This document shows, piece by piece, positions 51,340-64,000 of a stretch of DNA of 64,000 nucleotides. Below the pieces are notes generated by a model. It worked only from the letters and a program-made list of their open reading frames with translations. It was not told the origin of the DNA and made no database searches. The position numbers were made by a program, and so were the translations under genes. The stretch comes from Mugil cephalus (Eukaryota; Chordata; Actinopteri; Mugiliformes; Mugilidae). The stretch is taken from contig NC_061774.1 in the NCBI RefSeq assembly GCF_022458985.1, positions 9,104,616 to 9,168,615 of the forward strand, given 5' to 3'. How positions within the stretch are numbered: position 1 is the first letter of the stretch; the number at the start of each line of letters is the position of its first letter.

Positions 51340-53239
51340 GTAACTCATCTTCCTTCACTCTTTTAAGGTAGCTCGGGCCTGCGTGGCCTGACGTGGGGAG
51401 ACTGGAAATAGAAGAGCTGTTGCCGTAGTAAAACAGACATGGCCATGCACCATCTGAAGCTGTCAGTTCATGAAATGGAAATTTATATTCGGTATCCGTC
51501 TCCAGACCCTCGGTTTCCCATTTGTTGACTCCTTCGTCTGTTGGAGGCAGAGGGAGGAGAACGGGACCGATCCAGCTCCGCTGCACACACACATGTAGCT
51601 GATCTTCATGTTTGGATATGATGCAGATGACTAATGCATATAGATTTAACACACCTAGTGTGTGTCGTCAAAGGCTCACGCCGATGCAGTTGCCATAGGC
51701 CAAAAAATGGTGCATTTTCATTCACCGGAGTGGGAGCGAGGGGGGCAGTTTGCGCTCAAGTTTTCTTCAAGGCCGGTGACTCTGACGTTACACACTTTTA
51801 GATTAGATGTGAGAAATAGATGGCTCAAGAGTTCGGCCCTAATTGTGGGAGTGCGTCCCATTAGCTCGGAGAGGAGGAGGAGATGATGAAATCGATGCGT
51901 GATGCAAGTTTTGGCCATTTTGCTTAAAAGAATCACAACATGATGAACGCCTTGTATAATAGAGAATCAGCAGTAATTTGTGTCTCAGGGCTGCCTGTCT
52001 TTCATGTCGCACAGTGTGAATGAAACTCCCTCCTTACGTGTGCCCCATTTTGTTTCTATTATCTCCACTGATTCACGTGTGCTTATAAACTACAGTTGAT
52101 AAAAGGTCAGAACAGCTGCAGAAGCACAGTCTTTAATTAAGCAAGGTGCATGTATGCGAGCATGAGCGAGGGCTCGGGTGGGGGAAGGGCGGCTCGGTGA
52201 GCATGAGCTTCAAGGAATGGGTCTTGCCGTGCATGAGTATGTGTCTGTGCAGTCTCGCGTTTGCGGCAGGCGAAAGCCACCGCGTTGATTGTCCCCCCTC
52301 CATTTATGTCTGATTGTGTCTTTTGGAGGAAGGATAGGAAGGAGGAAGGTGAGAAGAAAATGGAGGCTGAGATTTCAGCAGGCAGAGTGGAGGAGATCTT
52401 CCCTGAGCCGAGCTCTCACACGAGCCGCAACCTGGCTGATATTAACAGACCACTACAGCCCAGGAAATGTTTTAGCTTCGTGGAGGAGAAAACAAATGGT
52501 TGGTGTTGCGTTAATGTCCGTTGGAGCTGCAGTCGCACCAACCAGGCGCGTTTCATGCTCCACACATTTGAAAGCTTCGCAGCAGATGTGATTATGTAAG
52601 CATTTATTGCTTACATGGAGATTTTATTCTCCATCGGCGTTCGGCCGCTCGGTCTCCGCGCATTTATTCCCACATCCACCTCACAGTGGTGCAAATCAGC
52701 CTCTTCCTGCGGAAATACGTCGTTCGACTGCTTCGTGATCCGTGTGAGGATCTCGTGTTGTCGAAACAGCACGGTTGACGGATAAACAGCTCTGTGTCTC
52801 TGGTCTGTGCCGTCCTTTTGAAGGCTCGTCGCCTCCTCGCCCGTCTCACGTGAACGTACACCCCATGAAACTCCGTAGAGAAAGTATTCAACCCGGCGAA
52901 GGAGCACGTACATTTATTACATTTCTCACTGACATGAGAAGAGCTGGTGAGGAGTGAAGGATTGGAGGGGAGGGGGGGTCAGTAGGGTAAAAATGCAAAG
53001 GTTGAAAATGAGAGAAATAAGCCAATAAAGGCAGGCGAGCGGGCCTGACGAGGGGGAGGGGGTTATGTAAGAGGAGGCAGTTGGTGGTGCTGTCAGAGAG
53101 AGGAGCAGGAGAGGCACTGACACCGTGGACAAGCATCTGCCCGTCCGTCTCTTAAAACGGGCACGTGAGCGGCCGATACGTGCCCCCCTTCCCCGTGAAC
53201 GGCCGCGGATGGAAGCGCACACACACACACCCACCGTCA

Positions 53240-53261
53240 CCCCCCCCCCCCCCCCCCCCCC
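53240..53261. repeat. Homopolymeric C run
   Basis: Twenty-two consecutive C residues, followed by further CA and CCCC-rich sequence. The exact length may be a sequencing artefact. Confidence 0.9.
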
Positions 53262-56200
53262 ACCAACCCCCACCCCCTCCCAGCTCTCCTCCTCAGTCAC
53301 CATTGCTCATCCTTGCTGGGAAATGTGAACGCGACCCATCCCCCCACTACCTATGCACAGCCGGGGAGCAGGGCAGCAATCACACACGCCCAGCCACACA
53401 CGAAACGTCGTCTCGTAGCCTTCCACGACAGGCCGTGGGTTTTTTTGGACGAGGTGAAAGGCATCAACCATCGCACGGTCGCTGGGAGCCGTCAGGGCTG
53501 CCCCCTCACAGCCGGATCATTGGCGTTTTTTTTTTTAAATGTGGCCGTGAACGTACGTGTGAGAGGAAATCATCAGACGCCCCAAGACGCAATGATGCCA
53601 CGTTCGTTTTTTTTTACTTCCCCCCTGTCATCTGTTTTCAAAACGATTGTGCTGCTTTTGTCAAGAGCCTGCTAGGTTAATTGTGGACAGTGTCAGCTGG
53701 GATTATGTGAACGTTCTTTAAAACAAGAGCCTTTGAATTTAAATCTGAGGGAAGTGGAGACCTCAGTCTACTGGGAGCATCATTCAGCTCCCTCTTCCCC
53801 CCGCAGGCTCCAATCTGTCTTTGTGTGTTCTCCAACTCTGTGGCTATGATTAGCTTTAAATATTAATTGGATTTTACTTTATTTATTAGCATCAAGATTT
53901 AGTCCAAAAAATGCTCTGCCAGGCCTGTTGTTTTCAACAGTCCTCTGTAGTGGCAGCAGTGTTTTAAATTAATGCACGAGCACGGTGGGCGTTCCATGTC
54001 GAATGCTCCCGTATGGTTCTGACTAGAAAGCCTTGAGGCCTTGATCAGAAATATTTACGTGTTTGTGTTTGTGTGTGTGTGTGTTTTTTTTACACTCACA
54101 TTGATTTAACGGTGTCACCGGTTTGCACATCTGTCTGATGACATTTTGTTCAGTCAGATTTGGTTTGCCAGTCCCGCGAGAGCAGCCCGGAGAGCATTAA
54201 CGGATGGGATTTACATGTGCTCCATGTCCAAGTGTCTTGAGCTGGATCCCCCGCTGTGATCTTGAAATGCTTCGTCTTAAACCTGGAATATTCCCATCAG
54301 ATCAAGAGAGATTTATCAGCGAGCTTGTATTAGAGAGAGAGAGAGGGGGGGGGGAAAAAAAGGCGAGTGTGTGACGTGTATCAAAGTGCACTCAACGTAT
54401 TTGTGCGTTTCCTTCAGAAAACGCGTGTGAATGATAACGCCAAGATGGATGACATTTTCATTACACCTGCGGGTGCACTTCCTGTCAGCGCGCCGAGTCC
54501 GGTGAGACGCGTCATTAGCGCGCGCTTGTTTTTAAGTGTCGAGTAAGAGAAGGTAATTTGCAATTTATTTTCTCCGATAGATATGTTAGAAAGACAGCTG
54601 ATTACCATCTTGGAGCTGAACTCACGATAATGAATAAATTTAGAATAGAGAGGAGTGAAGGGAACTCAATTCACTCCTGCTACAGGATAAATAATAAAAG
54701 TTACAAGATGGAGTCGGTGTTATGGATGACGCTCGGCTGGAGGCGTGTTAAATGAGGGTCACGAGGCTGGGCAACCTCAACCTTAGCAAATGAGGACACA
54801 ATAAAGGCATCCCTGTCTCTCGTCGCCTTCACGAGCGACACAAACTTCAGTTTGGTCGTACTCTCTCCCACATTTAAGCCAAGCTGCATTATTAAAATTC
54901 TGTAGGAGGGAAAAACAAGTAGAAACAATGTACCAGTAATTACTGTTTGAATTTCTGGTGTACTGTAGCTCTGTGTCTGTTTTCAAACCTGCAGCACCTT
55001 CTCCAGATGGTTTTGCCGTGAATTACTGCGTCTACCTTAACCACGAACTTACATCCTATCTGTGTAAACCACCAGCGACATGCAGAAGTTTGAAACGTTG
55101 CATGTTTGTACCTAGAACTTACCAACAGTGATCAGTAAGCTGCAAGCAGCGTGTTCATCTAGCTCTGCTGTTTAACTCGGTAGCCACGACACAGCTCCTC
55201 ATGATTGAAGCTGTCAGTTTGTCACTCGTTGGCAAAAGAGCGTAATCAGCCAGTACAGTCTTTCACACTGTACCACAGCGAGTTCTGATAGTAACAACTT
55301 GACATAGTTTTAGGAACTGGGAGCAGCCAGAATGTGGAACAGTTACAGCAGAAACGAGCTCCACAAACTTTGCTCTTGTGTGACCAGAATTTCCTGCAAA
55401 AGAAGAGATTCACACGAGAGGCTCGGTGTAGTTTCTCCACAACCTTGACAGGCGGCTCTTAGCAGCCGTGATCAAGCATGTTGAATAGTTAATTGGAAAT
55501 AGTTTCAAATTTTTCCAAATTTAGCTTCCCGGATGCAAAATGTGTTGCATCAAGCTTTCACTTTGTTGCATTATAGAAGGATGCAAGGAGAGCAGCTGCT
55601 GGTTCGTATCAATGTAACACTGAACTTAGTTTCCTCATTTATGTTAATGAAGCAGGCAAAAAAAAAAAAAAATAAATCTCCAGTATGTGTCTGGAACTAT
55701 GTGAATAGTCTGTACAGTCGAGACAGTGTGTTTTTTTATTTCTCTCCACTTATAGCCAATGTATTTGTCGATTTAAATAACGCAGACGCACAAAAACACC
55801 AATACTGAACCGTTTAACTGACTGCTTCAATTTTTTTTTACAGCTACATACGGAAGATGAATGCCAACATTTAATTCTACTGATCTCGTACAAATTCAGA
55901 GCACCTAATTTAATTCCAGGTGTCTGCTACCAAACCTCCTACATCGACACACACACAGAGTATAAACATACACTCCCATGCTTACGCAGACACAAAAATG
56001 ATGCTTTTCCCACGAGAATTTGGAGGTAAAGGGAGGCTGGTGAATTATAGGAAATGCACTGTGAAACAAGGCAGACGCGGCGCGCTGCAATATTTATGTG
56101 CACTTTGACAAAAGTTAGCTTTTAATACGTCGTGAGAGGGACGGGAGCGCCTGAGAAAAGGCCAGTCAGACGTTGACGTCAGCGTGCTGCGGAGACTTTG

Positions 56201-59200
56201 ACAAGCCGGCAAACCATTGTGGGGGCTGGAGAGCTTGATCTCCGGCGCGTAGCCGGCGTAGCTGTGACCCCGGAGCCCCGAATCGCGATGAAGCCCACCT
56301 CCCACACTACCCTTAAAAGCCTCCGCTCGGCCTCTCTGTTGTTCTTTACCTTTGTGTGGCGTTCACGGGCTCTGCCTCTGCTCTTATTGTTTCAACATGG
56401 TGGTCCTCTGCGAAATGCCGGAGTCCCCTGCCAACGCAGGTTTTCGCTCATCAAGTGGTTCGCTCGTTACTGCCGTGTGGCTGCAACTACGCGACGTATA
56501 GAGAGGCTTTTGCACGGTGTTACAGGTGCAGTAGCCTGAAGCTGCAGATCCTGTGTGTGGAGGTGTGTGTCCTGCTGGAAGCCGAGGCTGCCATGGCCCT
56601 GTGATCCATATGGTCATTGTCAGAGGCCCTGCCAGGGCTCAGCCCCATATCAGCTCGCCTGTTCCCCTCTCTGGCACTCAATGCCAACCAGGGGAGGAGA
56701 GGAGAGAAGAAAGGTGAAGGGAGGGGAATGCTGTTTGTTTGCTTGCTTGCCTGCTTTGTTTTATTTAGGGTTGGGGCGGATCAGAGTGGAGACTGGGCCT
56801 AGCGATGTGACTGCGCCGTGCAGGGCAGACCGGACTTCTGAATCAGCGATGGCAGCGTCAGATTCTCTGTGAGACAGTTAACACGGGCCCTTTGATGGAA
56901 TAACGTGGCATTTAAAATGCGGCACCGCTGCACTCGTTAACGAAAAGAATCGCATCTCGCAACAGGCTGCGCAGAAGGCATTTATTTCTGAAGCCTAGAC
57001 TTCTCCCGAGCAAGAATGTCCTAGTATCCTCGGCAAAGTACAGCGGTTACATCACCCACATGCTTCCATGGAATACGTGTATGTCCAATCAATATCGGTG
57101 AAGAGCTAGTCCCTAAGCCTCCTGACTCCTCTTCATTTTTGTGGGGTGTGTGGGTGCTTTCAACAGTGCTTGTGCTTTTATTGCTTTTATTCAAGCATCG
57201 CATCAGCTGTTATTTTGGTAACTCTTCACAATAAGGTCTGCAAAACCCTGAGTAGTCAGTACCAAAGAACCCAGCGTTAACTGCTTAAATAGAAATAAGA
57301 ACTATCCGGTCATTTCAGAGACTTTAAACTCAGTGGCTGTGATCATCTGAATTTCTTTCAGCCAGAGTTTACCCCGAAGGTAGATGGAGATATGTCTTTA
57401 TTTAAAACAGAATAAGCCTCATGGTCTTCGTTTGTTACGGAAGAAACTCACGTTAGCCGTCACATTGTCCTGATGAATTTGTTGCCAGCATCCTATAGTC
57501 ACCTCACCTCTCTTCTCTGCTGTTTTCATTCGCTAATTATTTCCACTTGTTTCTATTTTACTGTTGTTTTTATTTTGTGTTAAGAAACACACTTCCTGCT
57601 CTGATGTTTCACAATAAGAGCCTTCTTGTGGGGCTCAAAGGGGTTTTTAATTTGAAACATTTGCAGGAAGTGTTGACTTCGGTTTAAAGTAATTTAGTAA
57701 TGCTTGAAGGATGCTAAGCTAAATCTGCTTCTTCTTTTTTTTACTCGATAGCTGCTGCTTAATTAGAAATGATTGATTTGTTCTTCGCTGACAACTACTC
57801 CGGGTTTTTGCTACTTTCAGGCTACGTTTCATTATGCGCTGACACTGGCTGGGCAGTTTAAATCCTTCTTTACAGGAAATTATGTGAATTCCAATCAGTG
57901 GCTGGCTTCATGTAGAAAACACTTCTTGTTCTGTCTTCCATTTTCTGGAAACGTGTGTGAATCTGTGTGAATCTGTGTGTGTGTGGTGGACATTTGGCGA
58001 AGCAGTGCATTTCTTACCATGTGTAGCTGCTCTGAGTGCCATCTCTGTCTAATGCATTATCCAAGCAGCCCTTCAGCCATTTGGTCTGGCCTCTCATTTT
58101 TTGTGCGTGTGTTGTTTTTTTTTTTTTCAGCGTTCTTCTTCATTTCTATCATCCCCCTCCTGTCTTCCACTGCCCGTCTCCTCCTCCTCCTCCGCGCTTT
58201 CTTTTTTCATACATAGTACGAATCAAAGGCTTCATTTTGGGGCGCAGAGAAGAGTGCGTTAGCATCGAACAACTACAGACCTGTGTTTCAGTTTGATTAG
58301 TGATACTTGTTTTCAGTGCTTTAGAATAACACCACATTGATATCTCATTCATTACTTAAACCTGACTGATCTTGTCTGGATGAAAGCCATAACACTGTAT
58401 TCTTATAGGAATATTATTTTATTTTACACATTTTATCCCATATATTAGTTTGTTATTTATATTGTATAGTAACAAAGAAGCAGAAGAAGAAGAAGCAGAA
58501 TCCTTTAATAAATCTTAATTTGACTAATTGTTCTTGCATCATTTGATATTTTTATTTTTGTTATGTGGTTTGGCCTCTGAGGTAGCCAAATGTCTGTTTG
58601 ATTGATGGGCCGTGTTGGACAGCATTAATCATTTTAACAGCCCTGATAGATGTGTCCAGGCCTGGACTAGTTTAGACATACAGTACATAAAATGGATTAA
58701 TGGCGTTTATAGACAAACCCCACATTTAACAGCAGATAATCTGAGTTCTATTATTTTAAACCTATTTTGGGCAACGGGTAGAAGCTCGAGTGCTTGTTGG
58801 CCCGCACTTCTTTGCACTGCAGCTCTGAATCACTGCATATATTGATATATAGCCACATTTTTTGACTCCACACCAGTTAAAATATCACGCATGGTGCGTT
58901 GTGTATGTGCGGATTCTTGCTGTGTGATTAGTATAGATCTGCTGTAACATATGTTCTCGAATGGACTTCCTGTTTTTTTTTTCCTCCCACTTAGATGACA
59001 GCTAACGTTGTCCAGGCCCATGTCTGTTGTATGTGCACAGAACCACAGATGGGCTTTAAACGTATCCCTCCATTTATTATCAGGCATTTCTATCAGGGAG
59101 AATCAACTCCACCTACCCTCTGAGTTCAGGAACAAACAAAAACACACATCTCAATCTCCGAGACAAAGAGACAAAGATCAAGGAAGTGCATGCCCTCGGA

Positions 59201-61719
59201 TCATTACGGATATAAACAATACAAGCAATCCCAGCTTAATATCATACATTTTATTACACCGTCGGCAGAGCATCCTTCGCTTGGATTAGATTTTTATGGA
59301 TTTATTACTTTTTGTTTCTCGCCGTGGTGTGTCTGTGCATTTTTGTACCTGTTTTCTCAGAATGTAACACAACCTTCCCCGGTGCGAGCCACATCCAAAT
59401 TGTCTCTCTCATCATGACCTTGCGTAGATTGAATTGAAGTATACTGTGGAGAAATATAGCCAGCGTCCAGCTGTCGTGGCTGTTGCCTTGTATGAATGTA
59501 TCTGCAGCGCGTTTTTGAGTGCCCACTTGTCTCATTCCTAATCACTCAGATGAATTTGTGCTTTGTGCTCGTGTCCGTCTTCAAACCGGATTCTCGTTTA
59601 CAATGACAACAATGTAAATGGGAATCACACCTGCATCTGTAGGATGAAGTCTGGTGAGACAAGACGCTGGATTATTATGTGTGTATGTAACTTAGTTCAG
59701 CTGATGTGATTGCGTTAGCGGTATGGCGTGTCTGATTTGTGTGTTTTTATGATCTTCAGTGTTTCCAGTCGTAGTTGTGCGTATCTGAGTCCACATATAA
59801 CTGAAGAGCAGCGCAGCTGAACCAAACTCTGTCTGACTGTCACCATCTGACTCCACCCAAAGGTCATTCAAAACCAGTCAAAGAAGCACCACATCAGAGG
59901 ACCTGTAACCAGAGGGTGACGCCAAGACAAACAGCTATTGACTTGGAACAATACACACCTGTTACTAAAAGTGGCCGCGCCCGTAATTATGTCTGAGCCT
60001 TTGTCAAATTTGAGCAGGTGGGTTATAAAACAAATTGTCCCCGTGCAGCTGTCACGAATGAGGAAATGAACTATAGAGGCTGAAGACTTCTTGCGAGTCT
60101 GTAAATGTGTTTATTTCTGCTCCAAATTTAAAACTTTTCTGACGTTTACAGATTTTTCTGCCCGAAGGTTGAAGTTTGAGGCTGATGCCGTAATGTTTCC
60201 TCCATCCAAATCGTATTTTTATATAAAGGAGAAAAAAAACACACAGTATTTTTTATGATCATGGTGGACGTTTCATTTTGTGATAAATACATGATCTAAG
60301 ATTCAAACCTATGCCTCCATTTGGAGATTACATTCATGTGTGAAGTTAATAAGCCATAAAATATATAGATGAATCACAGTATCACAGTTCTAAGATTAAA
60401 AAAAAAAACCCTGAAAGCACAAGTGAGGATTTTATAAAATCATTCAGTACAGTGGTGTAAAACGATGCCCACTTTGTAACAGATCACAGCTACCGCGTAC
60501 TGTATAACACTTAATACCACCATTGGCATTGGACTGATGGTAATTATTTGCTGTTTCAGCAAAGTACATGTTTCACTCTTCACTAATCTTTACCTGTTTT
60601 AGTTTAATTGTCACTCATCACATCTGTAGATGAGGCGTTTGACAAAGGTTGACGCTACTCCTCCCCCTTCTCTGCCACAGCCGTGAAACTCGATGCTTTA
60701 GGCTGAGATTACGTTTGCAGACGTAATAAGGAACCGTTCTGTTTTCATAAACAAGTCTGCTTTTTTTGCTTTGCTGTTTTTGTTGCCTTAAAGCTGGAGT
60801 CACACAATCTGAGACATTGTGTGTTTTCATGTGTTGTACACGGCACATGGAGATGGAGTCCGAGCGTATTTTCGTGGCGTTCTCGTGTCTGCCTCAGACT
60901 GTTGTGAAGGACAGTTAATAAACACATGAAAGGTGGACTTTGGACCTTATATTGTCGTGGTAGTTTACAGCATTCGACCAACAGTTGGGGTGAATTATTT
61001 CACTGGAGTCATTTCCAAATCCAGACAGTGTGATAGTTTGATACTGTACAAAAATAAATTGTAGGATGTTCAGGGTATTTTCAAGGAATAAGAAATTTAA
61101 GATTAGAGACTTTTATTTTGGTTAAATATGTCTCCCTGACCTTATGTGTTACAAGCTGTCCAAATGCTTTGACACGATACTTTAAACATCAGTTTAAAAT
61201 GTAAACAAAACATGAAAGAAACACATATCTATATATTATATTACAGTGTATTTTATTTGCTGTCTTGCCAGGAGTTAACTGAGAAGATCTTGGTTTAGCT
61301 TATCAGGAGACGCAGGACACAGCAGCTGACTTTGTCCAGAGGTTGAAAATGTTCCCACAATCCTGACTCACTAATCACCACCAACACATTCAGCCTCGTT
61401 TAAAAATGAAGACTTTAATTACACTTTAGTGGCCAGGTAGTGTAAATCATAGAGAACGCAAAAAGAAATGCATGGTAAATATTACGCAATTTGTTCAGCG
61501 TAAATATTTAGTGTCGTCTGTGAAGATCTTGCAGATACATTAAATGCACACATGTTGTTAAAATGCGCACAATCCGGCCAACGACATGTTCAGCTGACTC
61601 TGATTCCATACGTCATGAAAAGGCTCAGTCCTGTGTGGAGAACGTCGAGGAAAGTGGCGACGCCGAGCCGTGCCCGACTGCGAGCCGGTGGCGAGTGTCT
61701 TTTATGGTGTGTCGGTTTG

Positions 61720-61920
61720 GGCCGTGATGATGCAAGGAGGGGGACGGGATGCACGGGGGTGGGGGGGATTTGGCAGGGAGGAGGGCAGAGGGGAAGGGAC
61801 GGGAAGCGCGAGAGAAAAGAGGTGAAGATGTGAGAGGTGTGGCGTGAAGAAAGGGACGAGGCCGTAAAGAAGAGAAACGAGCCAGGGAGACGGAGAGCGG
61901 GGGGGAGGAGGACGGGGAAG
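61720..61920 (+). repeat. G-rich, purine-rich block
   Basis: Many runs of three or more G on the plus strand (for example near 61737-61767 and 61776-61803), with few pyrimidines. The pattern could form G-quadruplexes and is transcribed as G-rich RNA within the dlg3 intron. Confidence 0.6.
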
Positions 61921-64000
61921 CGTGGAGGAGCCTGTGCTCAGACACAGCCCTGTGTGTTGCCATGGTGCAGGCTCAGTCGGAGCTGCACAGTAGCTTTGCT
62001 GCTCAGCTAGCTAATTACCACAGACTGCAATGTTGATAAGCAGGCGACCAAAGGCTTCTGGTTTTCATCGCCACAGTGTACCAGTCAAGGAACACATCTG
62101 CTCTTTACATATAGAAAATGGTTCGGTGCGGCAGCTACGAAGCGAGAGCGCCGTAGGTATGTGGAGAACGGCGTTATTGAACATTGTAGTGGTGCTCTGC
62201 TGTGTCAGCCGTGCCACTTGTGTAATATAAAGAGCCCTTTCTCATTGTCCATAGACTGACGCCGCTCGCTGAGAGCCTGCAGATCCTGATCAGCCTGCTT
62301 ATAAAACCCAATATGGGCCATTGTGGATTAATATTCACCATTAAAATTTCCAATTATGTAATCAGCCAAATCCAAGCCCCGCATATGTTCGCTAGAATAT
62401 CTCAGCAGCCCCGAATGAGGCAGGAGGGGAGGAGACGTGCGGCCTGAATGATGACGCAGCACCAGCCCGTGCAGCCACAATTCACCGAAATGTTTCTGCT
62501 GAAACCAGATCTGTTGTGTGTGGGTGAAATTGAAATTGAGAAGTAGTTGTTTGGTCGTCGTAAAGCTGCTCAACATAATTGGGCGTGTCTTTGTGTTCGT
62601 GGAATCAAACGTTCCTGTTTTTGTTAAACTGTCTGTGATTAACTTAGAAAACGCTGAATCACATTTAAATTTAAATTCTGCTTCAATCCCATCTCTGTTT
62701 GTTTGTGGCTTTAAATTATAGTTTGTTCAAAGATGCATAGAGGGTGAAGACCAGGCAGGGAGCAAATCCCCACAGACCCCCATGCTAAAAAGCCGGGGGT
62801 CTGTGGTTTACAGCCTGGTGCAAAAAATGTTTTTTGTCTCAAACGTTTATTTCACTGTTTATGACAACTGCACAAAGGGTGAAATATTTTGTAACAAAAT
62901 CGTTTATTTTTTACTAAGGTTTAAAATCCTTCTCTGAGTGACAGGCGGTGGCCTGAGCTAACTGCTAGCTGACAGTTGTGTGGGTGAGTCTCAACGTCCA
63001 GGCTTCTTTAGCTCCGCCCCAACACGACCCCCCACGTGTCCATATTTGGAGAATCCGAGTGTGGGCGGAGTAAAGCTCATCTAACATGGCCACCACAGGC
63101 TCTGCCCTCTTCAGGCTTCATTTTCGAGGTTCAGACTCCAATGGATGATGTTGCGTTATGTTTGTCCACAGTATAAACAGTCAGGGGTGAAGAAATGCTT
63201 TATTACATTACAAATCCACCAAAAACATATTAATTATTAATTTTGTTTTGTAGAAACCATGGCCCAAAGAATAAACAGTAATTATGACTAAAATACTCAT
63301 ATTTTAAAAGTAGGTTTCTTGCTAAATATGAAGAAAAACCGCCAGCTCTCATGTGATGACCAACGTTTCAACGTGCAGGTGCAACCAGACGACCACTAAC
63401 CTGTTATCAGTCCTGCTCTGTGTTTATGGTAGAGATTCCAATTCACAAGATCACGATTCGATTTGCTTCATCACTAGAGATATTTCTGTTTCAAGACAAA
63501 TGATTTCAGAGATTTGTATTTTTCCACAATATTTTACCTCACGTTGGGAATTCTTGCATATGGTTTGGATTTTTCCATCTCTCATCTGTCGTGGTGCTTT
63601 TCTAGCTTCTGTCATGTTTTGTATCTCGCCTCACATGTGAACTGATCTCGTTGTGCGGTCCTGTAGGACTAGTTACGGGAAACCACTTTTGCGAGACGGT
63701 TTTAAGAGGACGAGAGGATGCAGGAAATAGCGTATATTAAAAAAACCACATTTTCTTTTTAGCCAGCCCTACTTTACAGTACGACTAGTAACCAGAGATG
63801 TGAGACAGTTTAAATAATTGGTGATATGAAATTGGTCGTGGTGCTTGTTTTTCTCTTTGTGTTAGCCCCGTGGTGTACTCCACCTCTTGCCCAATGACAT
63901 GGAATAGGTTCCACCCCTCTGAAGTTTTTCAGATCAGTGACTCATCTTCTCAGTCCAATAAGATGGCTGCTCTCGTCTTGGCACATTCTTTAGGGGACAG

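Larger units (their letters stand above)
51340..64000 (+). other. dlg3 intron following the classical first exon
   Basis: At least 12.7 kb with no recognised exon; no PDZ signature (GLGFSIAGG type) was found in any frame. It holds a C run (53240-53261), a G-rich block near 61720-61920, and AT-rich parts. Open frames at 52261-52599, 53165-53680 and 61625-61963 show no family signature and lie in low-complexity sequence. The intron may hold regulatory elements that cannot be recognised by eye. Confidence 0.6.

Noticed and set aside
52261-52599. 112-codon open frame in the dlg3 intron
   Set aside because: It has no PDZ, SH3 or GK signature, and no neighbouring exon supports it.
53165-53680. 171-codon open frame with poly-Pro
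   Set aside because: It is created by the C run and CA repeats around 53220-53280.
61625-61963. Pro/Ser-rich minus-strand open frame
   Set aside because: It is the complement of the G-rich block; composition alone explains the lack of stops.

Overview
This window looks like nuclear DNA from a ray-finned (teleost) fish. The genes are vertebrate, split by GT-AG introns, and the proteins read as orthologues of human genes. The introns and spacers carry repeat debris typical of fish: piggyBac, hAT and Tc1 remnants, LINE 3' tails, GATA and CT microsatellites. There are no bacterial operons, ribosome binding sites or CRISPR arrays. The species cannot be told from the sequence alone.

Layout. (1) Bases 1-1952 (+): the last three coding exons of a RAB6-family GTPase, probably rab41, with its 3' UTR to about 3.9 kb. 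(2) 5404-8138 (+): a complete six-exon START-domain lipid-transfer gene of the STARD10 type, 263 residues, with a poly(A) signal near 9116. (3) 14122-10860 (-): a complete five-coding-exon pdzd11, 142 residues, convergent with the START gene. (4) 14.7-19.0 kb: a spacer with a tRNA-Trp(CCA) gene on the minus strand, a 62-bp direct repeat pair, transposon debris and a GATA microsatellite. (5) 19073-26549 (+): a complete 14-coding-exon gdpd2, 539 residues, with a piggyBac relic in one intron. (6) 28.0-64.0 kb (+): the 5' half of dlg3 (SAP102). It has an upstream promoter region with four coding exons for an L27-domain N terminus, then an internal first exon at 50974 for the classical Cys-rich N terminus. 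The shared PDZ, SH3 and GK exons lie beyond the window.

The order rab41 - START gene - pdzd11 - gdpd2 - dlg3 resembles human Xq13.1 (RAB41, PDZD11, KIF4A, GDPD2, DLG3). It differs in having a START gene that in human sits in the ohnologous 11q13 block (STARD10 near RAB6A, GDPD5), and in lacking KIF4A between pdzd11 and gdpd2. The genes are linked by ancestral synteny and do not form a pathway: vesicle traffic (Rab), lipid transfer (START), PDZ scaffolding (Pdzd11, Dlg3) and phosphodiester cleavage at the membrane (Gdpd2).

The most interesting points are the two alternative N termini of dlg3, which share a splice phase; an unassigned 37-codon dlg3 exon; a candidate exon at 49.6 kb that does not fit the phase; several datable transposon insertions with intact target-site duplications; and a young 62-bp duplication next to the tRNA gene. 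I found no convincing wholly new system.
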